A program made the translations under genes and the position numbers. This document shows, one piece after another, positions 41,715-45,962 of a DNA stretch of 45,962 nucleotides. The notes under the pieces were generated by a model that searched no databases, was not told the origin of the DNA, and saw only the letters and a list, made by a program, of their open reading frames with translations. The stretch lies in the IMG/VR virus record IMGVR_UViG_3300004369_000033, positions 1 through 45,962 of that record; one strand, 5' to 3'. Position 1 is the stretch's first letter, and every line of letters starts with the position of its first letter. This stretch comes from a virus.

Positions 41715-42772
41715 TGGCCTACTTCACGGAACTTGACGATGATAACTACGTAATTCGAGTTATTTCAATCAACAATGAAGACATCCTAGATGAGGACAAT
41801 AATGAGTCTGAGGATAAGGGGATTGAAATATGCATAAGCGCGTGTGGTCCGGGCAGATACGTCCAAACGTCGCGCAATACAAAAAATAACGTTCATTACG
41901 ACCCAGATACCTGGACACCTGACGGCGGGGTCCCATTCAGGCGAAATTTTGGAGACGTTGGATTTTTATACTCAGATCTACACGACTGTTTCTTGCCCCC
42001 ACCACCAGAGGCCTGGTACGAGCTTGACGAAAACTTAGAATGGGTTTGTCCATCGGACATAGGGCCTAAGACTGGTCAGCCATTCACTCACGAAGAACTC
42101 TTGTATATAGGTCACTTAGTCAATACCTCGGAGATTTATTCTCTTGTTCCTTTGTCTACCCCCAACGAAGACCCACTATCAACTATTTGCAGCACAACAG
42201 AATTCGCAATATCAGATATAACCGAAATCACGCATGGGGTAAATACTCACACCTGGTTCTATCTGGACGAACAGGGGAACTTTAACATTGATTATCAGGA
42301 CGACTATTCAATCGAACTTGACCTTTCTCCTATAGCAGTAATAACTAGATTTTCGCTAAAAACAGGCATCGAGAAGTCCAATGCTGTCAGTAAATTTTGC
42401 TACGAACAGCATCCGCAAAATGAGTCATTCAGCATTCATGAGTGTTTTAGAATGATTATCGAGTGGGCATTTTCTTACACTGATTTGAATAATAGTGAAC
42501 CGATGGCCGAGCTGGCTCACAATTTCCTGAGATGCGTTCAAATGCCGTTGAATGTTAGAAATGAGCTAATAAATTCGGTTGAGTCACAAGTAGTTGGTCT
42601 GTACTTGACTGATGACGATATTTACAAACCATTTTACCGTACTGAAAAAACGGAAATGCCAATCCTTTTCTCGGACTGGTACCAAAATATCAAAAACCAA
42701 TTTCCGGCGAGAGAGACGGGCGACGCGTTACCAGTAGATCTAAACTCACTTCCAGCGAGCTACCCCAAGTGA
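41714..42772 (+). CDS. 'MAHFA'-type protein with a unique C-terminal domain (cassette II)
   Basis: A 352-residue protein. The first ~115 residues match the MAHFA domain (AYFTELDDDNYVIRVISIN, NEDILDEDNNESEDKGIEIC, GRYVQTSRNTK, FRRNFGDVGFLYSD), with a short insertion compared with copies at 28581 and 45045. About 235 further residues follow that the paralogues lack: beta-rich first (THTWFYLDEQGNFNIDYQD, SIELDLSPIAVITRFS), then helical (FSIHECFRMIIEWAFSY, MAELAHNFLRCVQMPLNVR). I do not recognise this domain. The gene is AT-richer than its neighbours. Confidence 0.72.
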   Translation: MAYFTELDDDNYVIRVISINNEDILDEDNNESEDKGIEICISACGPGRYVQTSRNTKNNVHYDPDTWTPDGGVPFRRNFGDVGFLYSDLHDCFLPPPPEAWYELDENLEWVCPSDIGPKTGQPFTHEELLYIGHLVNTSEIYSLVPLSTPNEDPLSTICSTTEFAISDITEITHGVNTHTWFYLDEQGNFNIDYQDDYSIELDLSPIAVITRFSLKTGIEKSNAVSKFCYEQHPQNESFSIHECFRMIIEWAFSYTDLNNSEPMAELAHNFLRCVQMPLNVRNELINSVESQVVGLYLTDDDIYKPFYRTEKTEMPILFSDWYQNIKNQFPARETGDALPVDLNSLPASYPK

Positions 42773-42791
42773 CCACGCAATTGATTCACTT

Positions 42792-42800
42792 TGGTAAAAT
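42792..42800 (+). promoter_or_regulatory. Extended -10 promoter, leaderless, for 42807 gene
   Basis: TG-G-TAAAAT at 42792-42800 is an extended -10 element. The ATG at 42807 follows exactly six bases later, as before 37690, and both downstream genes encode the same FPSSP-type N-terminus. No Shine-Dalgarno is present, in keeping with a leaderless mRNA. Confidence 0.6.
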
Positions 42801-42806
42801 GAAGAC

Positions 42807-42998
42807 ATGGCAGCAATAGATTTTCCGAATAGCCCAACAGAGGGGGATACCCACACGGTTGGAGACAGGACCTGGAAATATACTGGTGGTGTCTGGAAAA
42901 TACAGTCGTCCATTGGCGGCGCTTTGGTAAACATTGACGGCGGCCTGCCAGGCAGTGTTTATGGTGGAGTTCCAACACTTGACGGAGGTGGACCGTGA
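42807..42998 (+). CDS. Short FPSSP-type fibre protein
   Basis: A 63-residue protein consisting almost only of the module AIDFPNSPTEGDTHTVGDRT, WKYTGGVWKIQS and a Gly-rich tail (GGLPGSVYGGVPTLDGGG). It is the free-standing version of the N-terminal module at 37690 and resembles the gene at 45452. The tail contains a GGAGG that serves as ribosome binding site of the next gene (42995), which it overlaps. Confidence 0.68.
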   Translation: MAAIDFPNSPTEGDTHTVGDRTWKYTGGVWKIQSSIGGALVNIDGGLPGSVYGGVPTLDGGGP

Positions 42999-43189
42999 GT
43001 GAGGTCGTTAAGGTTCAGTTCAGGCGTGGAGCTGCCTCGGAGTGGTCTGATTCAAATCCAACTCTGCATTTAGCTGAAATTAGTCTCGACCTGACTAACT
43101 CAAAAATTCGAATTGGAGATGGCCTCCATGCATGGGCGGATTTGCCAAATCTTTTGACACGCGAAGTTAGTCACCCGTTTTTTTTGTAG
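42995..43189 (+). CDS. Short Mtd_N-like fibre protein
   Basis: A 64-residue protein from GTG 42995 with GGAGG six bases upstream. It is a single Mtd N-terminal-type module (VKVQFRRGAASEWSDSNPTL, KIRIGDGLHAWADLPN) ending in HPFFL. The end is encoded by a run of eight T, so slippage would change the C-terminus. It is followed by two further genes starting with the same module. Confidence 0.65.
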   Translation: MSEVVKVQFRRGAASEWSDSNPTLHLAEISLDLTNSKIRIGDGLHAWADLPNLLTREVSHPFFL

Positions 43190-43197
43190 GGATAAAT

Positions 43198-43398
43198 ATG
43201 GCTGTTCGAATTATTGTACGCAACGGAACATCTTCTCAGTGGTCTTCAGAGAATCCTCTTTTGTCTGAGGGCGAGCTGGGTATCGAAAGCGATACCAAAC
43301 ACTTAAAAGTTGGCAATGGCGTTGATAACTGGAATGACCTCAGTTACTGGTACATTGGTGATCGTCCCCTTAGTCCGTTTCTGTTGATGGGTGTCTGA
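43198..43398 (+). CDS. Short Mtd_N-like fibre protein
   Basis: A 66-residue protein composed of one Mtd_N-type module (RIIVRNGTSSQWSSENPLL, GELGIESDTKHLKVGNG, WNDLSYW) and a short end SPFLLMGV. The end recalls KTFLLMGA of the 26566 fibre and HPFFL of the gene before. It overlaps the start of the next gene by one base. Probably a short fibre or an attachment adaptor. Confidence 0.68.
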   Translation: MAVRIIVRNGTSSQWSSENPLLSEGELGIESDTKHLKVGNGVDNWNDLSYWYIGDRPLSPFLLMGV

Positions 43399-43760
43399 TG
43401 CCTACAAGAATTCAATTCAGAAGAGGAACTGCTGCCCAATGGACATCTGCTAACCCAGTGTTGGCCGAAGGTGAATTGGGCCTCGAGACCGATACTCAAA
43501 AATACAAAATTGGCAACGGCACTGACACGTGGTCCAGCATTTCCTACCAGAGTCTTCCAGGCAATGCTTTTGACATAACCGACATCAACGCGAAGGGCGA
43601 TTTGATGGTTGGTTCTGCGGACAATTCGGCGGCAATTTTGCCTGTTGGTTCCAATGGCCAGCTACTTGTGGCCGATTCGTCAGCTGCAAATGGTGTAAAA
43701 TGGGCAAACCCCGTTGACGTGGGCGATATAGCCCTCGTAATTGCTCTTGGAGGCCTATAG
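43398..43760 (+). CDS. Short fibre with Mtd_N module and KGD-type repeat (cassette III)
   Basis: A 120-residue protein. The first half is the Mtd_N-type module (RIQFRRGTAAQWTSANPVL, GLETDTQKYKIGNGTDTW) and the second half one KGD-type repeat (NAKGDLMVGSADNSAAILPV, GQLLVADSSAANGVKWANP). It therefore joins two modules otherwise found in separate fibre genes (34933 and 26566). It starts the third adhesin cassette; its stop overlaps the next GTG. Confidence 0.75.
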   Translation: MPTRIQFRRGTAAQWTSANPVLAEGELGLETDTQKYKIGNGTDTWSSISYQSLPGNAFDITDINAKGDLMVGSADNSAAILPVGSNGQLLVADSSAANGVKWANPVDVGDIALVIALGGL

Positions 43761-44083
43761 TGGCAAACACGTTTAAAGTTGTGACTTACTCAGTCAGCGC
43801 CTCCCTAACCGACTTTTATACAACTCCTGCTGTAACGACGACCATTGTTTTGGGTTGTCAGGCCGCAAACATGACCCCGTCTTCCGCAACATGGCTGACG
43901 CTGACCGTTAGAGCCGATGGAACAAATGACATCAGTCTCGTCGAACAAGTAGCAGTTCCAGCCAAGTCGACAATTTCTCCAGTTACAGGAAAATTAGTTC
44001 TGGAGGCCGGAGACATTCTTAAGGCAAGAACAGCATCCGCCGATGACCTTCACTTGACTCTGTCAATTTTGGAGATTTCGTAA
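43760..44083 (+). CDS. Small beta-sandwich fibre-associated protein (cassette III)
   Basis: A 107-residue all-beta protein from GTG 43760, paralogous to that at 27379: same length, TTPAVTTTIVLGCQAAN, WLTLTVRADGTND, KLVLEAGDILKARTAS and the end LTLSILEIS. As at 27379 it stands between a KGD-repeat fibre and a glycine-rich tip, which supports cassette duplication. Confidence 0.7.
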   Translation: MANTFKVVTYSVSASLTDFYTTPAVTTTIVLGCQAANMTPSSATWLTLTVRADGTNDISLVEQVAVPAKSTISPVTGKLVLEAGDILKARTASADDLHLTLSILEIS

Positions 44084-44085
44084 AT

Positions 44086-45045
44086 ATGAAAGATAACAAT
44101 GGCGGTATTCTCGGCTCCTATAACGAAGCCAGTGTACTTAGCGCGCCTGGCGTATGGAACCTCGAAGAGCAGTATAAGTTTGGCAAGGCCAACCAGTGGC
44201 CGGGAGCATTGTCGTTCTCCGTAACTCCAAGCTCCTCCTATGAGTATTTCGCTGATGACACGTACATCGGGCTGGTATTTACTGCAAGCGCTACATTCAC
44301 AGTAGATGCAGGATCATCAGACCTCGAGTATGTAGTAGTAGCAGGTGGTGGTGGTGGTGGGCATAGCTCGGTAAATGCCGCCGGCGGGGGTGCAGGAGCT
44401 GGCGGTTACAGAACCGGCACTTTTCCAGGTTTCGGTCCTGGGACGTACCCCATAACAATCGGTGGTGGCGGGAATGGTGGAACCAGCCCTGGCGCTCCTT
44501 CTCAGCCGACCGCTGGATCGCCCTCCGTATTTCACAACATAACCTCAGCTGGCGGCGGCATTGGGGGTTGGCCCGCTAATGGCGCAGGCGGCAACGGTGG
44601 TAGCGGTGGGGGGGGAGGTACTTCTTACAACGCGGGAACAGGCGTGGCTTACACTCTTTCTGGTCTCGGCGGTTCCGGTAACACACCCCCTACTTCACCG
44701 CCCCAGGGCAATAATGGAGGCAGGGGGGCATATGAGTCTACGCCACCAGGGAACTTTGCAAGTGGTGGTGGCGGTGGCGGTGGCGGTGCTGGAGGTGCTG
44801 GAGGAAACACCAATGCGCCAGCAATGTGGGGATTTGGAAACCCTGGCCCTGGAACAACAAATACTTGGGACGGTTCATCACGTACGCTTGCTGTGGGAGG
44901 GATTGGCGGCTCTTCTGGCGGTGGTCCCGGAACTCCGGGGTCAGCCAATACTGGCAATGGTGGTGGCGGCGCTGGTGGCGTTTCCCCCCAAAACCCTGGT
45001 GGTTCTGGAGGTTCTGGAATAGTTATTCTTAGGTGGACCAAGTAA
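44086..45045 (+). CDS. Glycine-rich adhesin/fibre tip (cassette III)
   Basis: A 319-residue protein with a beta-type N-terminus (SFSVTPSSSYEYFADDTYIG, TASATFTVDAGSSDLEYVVV) followed by long glycine runs with intervening polar, Pro-containing loops (GTFPGFGPGTYPITIGGGG, NPGPGTTNTWDG) and ending GGSGIVILRWTK. It is the longest of the three tips. An uninterrupted run of eight G at 44608-44615 lies in the coding sequence and is a good candidate for slippage. The Pro-rich ORF on the opposite strand is a shadow. Confidence 0.8.
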   Translation: MKDNNGGILGSYNEASVLSAPGVWNLEEQYKFGKANQWPGALSFSVTPSSSYEYFADDTYIGLVFTASATFTVDAGSSDLEYVVVAGGGGGGHSSVNAAGGGAGAGGYRTGTFPGFGPGTYPITIGGGGNGGTSPGAPSQPTAGSPSVFHNITSAGGGIGGWPANGAGGNGGSGGGGGTSYNAGTGVAYTLSGLGGSGNTPPTSPPQGNNGGRGAYESTPPGNFASGGGGGGGGAGGAGGNTNAPAMWGFGNPGPGTTNTWDGSSRTLAVGGIGGSSGGGPGTPGSANTGNGGGGAGGVSPQNPGGSGGSGIVILRWTK

Positions 45046-45452
45046 TGGCCCATTTTGCTGAAATTGATGACAACAATGTTGTTGTGAGAATTGTAGTGAT
45101 AGACAACGCTGCTTTGCTTGACGAATCAGGCAATGAAAACGAAAGCTTGGGAAAAGCAGAGTGTCTAAGAATTTTTGGTGAAGGTAGATGGGTTCAGACT
45201 TCCTACAATAATCAGCTTCGGCGTCGATTTGCTGGAATCGGATATACCTATGATGAAGGGAAAGACGCGTTCATATCCCCGAAACCATCAGACAATCATG
45301 TGCTTAATCCAATTTCCCTATCTTGGTATATCCCAAATAAACCAGAATTCAAATGGGACGAAGATCAGTCTGAGTGGGTTTTAGTAGAGTGGGTGGATCC
45401 TAATTTATTCGTTGAGAGCTACCATTCAAACCCCAACCCGGGAGCTGAGTAA
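45045..45452 (+). CDS. 'MAHFA'-type fibre-associated protein (cassette III)
   Basis: A 135-residue protein from ATG 45045, TAATG-coupled to the tip gene. It has the full pattern MAHFAEIDDNNVVVRIVV, DNAALLDESGNENESLGKAE, GRWVQTSYNNQLRRRFAGIG and YTYDEGKDAFISPKP, the best match in the window to the type seen in cyanophages. The C-terminus (FKWDEDQSEWVLVEWVDP) differs from the copies at 28581 and 41714, so the end is the variable part. Confidence 0.8.
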   Translation: MAHFAEIDDNNVVVRIVVIDNAALLDESGNENESLGKAECLRIFGEGRWVQTSYNNQLRRRFAGIGYTYDEGKDAFISPKPSDNHVLNPISLSWYIPNKPEFKWDEDQSEWVLVEWVDPNLFVESYHSNPNPGAE

Positions 45453-45652
45453 TGGCGCTAGATTTTCCCGACTCCCCGACACTGGGTCAAGTCTATAACG
45501 CCGCAAATAAAAGCTGGACGTGGGACGGGACCAAGTGGATTATCACGCAGTACAACAATGCGATCGACAGTGACGTTACGGATTACATTGATTCTCAGGT
45601 CGATTCTGTCCGGAGTGACTCGATCATTTTTGCCATACTGATGTCTAATTAG
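45452..45652 (+). CDS. Short FPSSP-type fibre protein
   Basis: A 66-residue protein coupled to the preceding gene (TAATG). It begins ALDFPDSPTLGQVYNAANKS and WTWDGTKWIITQ, the same module as at 37690 and 42807, then a short helical end (IDSQVDSVRSDSIIFAILMS). It closes the third cassette. The module is widespread as an N-terminal fibre domain; this short form may be an attachment adaptor. Confidence 0.7.
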   Translation: MALDFPDSPTLGQVYNAANKSWTWDGTKWIITQYNNAIDSDVTDYIDSQVDSVRSDSIIFAILMSN

Positions 45653-45669
45653 TGCATTTTTAAGTAATG

Positions 45670-45675
45670 TACAAT
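45670..45675 (+). promoter_or_regulatory. Possible -10 box ahead of the right-edge gene
   Basis: TACAAT at 45670-45675, preceded by TG, is 16 bases before the GTG at 45692, which has a GGAGG ribosome binding site. No clear -35 box is visible. It lies in the 39-base gap after the third cassette. Confidence 0.35.
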
Positions 45676-45691
45676 AGCTGCGGAGGTTTCC

Positions 45692-45962
45692 GTGGCACGA
45701 AAGTCCTTTCGTAGTTTCATTGGGGCGATCACACGCAGGCCACGCCTTACCTTTGCTCCGTTGGCGGCATTTGCATTCTTTGCAATAAACCCAGCGTTTG
45801 AAGCTCGAGCTGAGACAACTAACGCAATCGTCTTTTCTTACGGCTACGACTATGTAGAGCAAACCGTAGACATCACCAGTTTTGCTGGGTCAATGGCGAC
45901 CGTTAGCGCAACTGTCTCAGCCATGCAAATACAAGGCGGACCTGACAAAGTTGCCGTAAAAC
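45692..45962 (+). CDS. Protein with predicted secretion signal, 3' end cut by window edge
   Basis: The reading frame from GTG 45692 is open to the window end (90 codons). GGAGG at 45682-45686 supports the start. The N-terminus has a basic part (ARKSFRSFIGAITRRPRL), a hydrophobic core (TFAPLAAFAFFAINPAF) and a signal-peptidase-like site after ARA (about residue 40), followed by beta-rich sequence (TNAIVFSYGYDYVEQTVDI, SATVSAMQIQGG). This looks like a Sec signal peptide. Secreted proteins are unusual among phage fibre genes; the function cannot be told from the visible part. Confidence 0.65.
   Translation, partial: MARKSFRSFIGAITRRPRLTFAPLAAFAFFAINPAFEARAETTNAIVFSYGYDYVEQTVDITSFAGSMATVSATVSAMQIQGGPDKVAVK

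Noticed and set aside
34933-43760. Diversity-generating retroelement suggested by Mtd-like N-termini
   Set aside because: No reverse transcriptase, template repeat or adenine-biased variable repeat was found; only the N-terminal module is shared.
44649-45053. Proline-rich minus-strand ORF opposite the glycine-rich tip
   Set aside because: Proline codons are the complement of glycine codons, so this is a compositional shadow.
1-45962. tRNA genes, integrase, attachment sites or lysogeny genes
   Set aside because: Intergenic gaps are too short for most of these and no matching sequence or protein motif was recognised.

Overview
The window is a contiguous piece of a contractile-tailed (myovirus-type) phage genome. 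It carries a large terminase, portal, tail sheath, tail tube, tail-assembly chaperone, tape measure, a full simple baseplate (hub, spike, gp25-like, J-like, I-like) and a very long receptor-binding region. No integrase, repressor, tRNA, CRISPR array or host housekeeping gene was seen. The host is probably an aquatic actinobacterium, and this is inference: the Cys-rich N-terminus of the HTH protein at 9416 resembles a type common in actinobacteria and their phages, several promoters sit so close to the start codon that the mRNA would be leaderless (common in actinobacteria), and the fibre proteins resemble those of aquatic phages, including cyanophages.

Layout. (1) 1-2363, minus strand: a small two-helix membrane protein and a portal protein with a C-terminal MuF/gp7-like domain running off the left edge; the capsid and protease genes are probably further left. 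(2) 2431-11671, plus strand: terminase followed by a tightly packed DNA-metabolism module with a Rad52-like annealing protein, a Cas4/RecB-like nuclease, a glycosyltransferase, an HNH nuclease, a RuvC-like resolvase, and a ParB-like / HTH / PAPS-reductase-like PP-loop / ParB-like cassette. (3) 11738-26001: connector, tail completion and terminator candidates, sheath, tube, chaperone with an apparent -1 frameshift extension, tape measure with an M15-type peptidase motif, and baseplate. (4) 26011-45962: two small genes, then about 19 kb of fibres and adhesins interrupted by three consecutive 2OG-Fe(II) oxygenases (28993-30726).

The right-hand region is built from a small set of reused protein modules. 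A cassette of repeat-containing fibre, glycine-rich tip and 'MAHFA'-type protein occurs three times (26566-28943, 39851-42772, 43398-45452). Several fibre operons have their own promoters, four with an extended -10 of the form TGnTAAAAT. Three promoters (before 28993, 37690 and 42807) place the -10 box exactly six bases before the ATG. No stretch above 300 bases lacks a gene; the longest gap is the 166-base region before the sheath gene.

All functional names come from motif and family recognition by eye; no searches were run.
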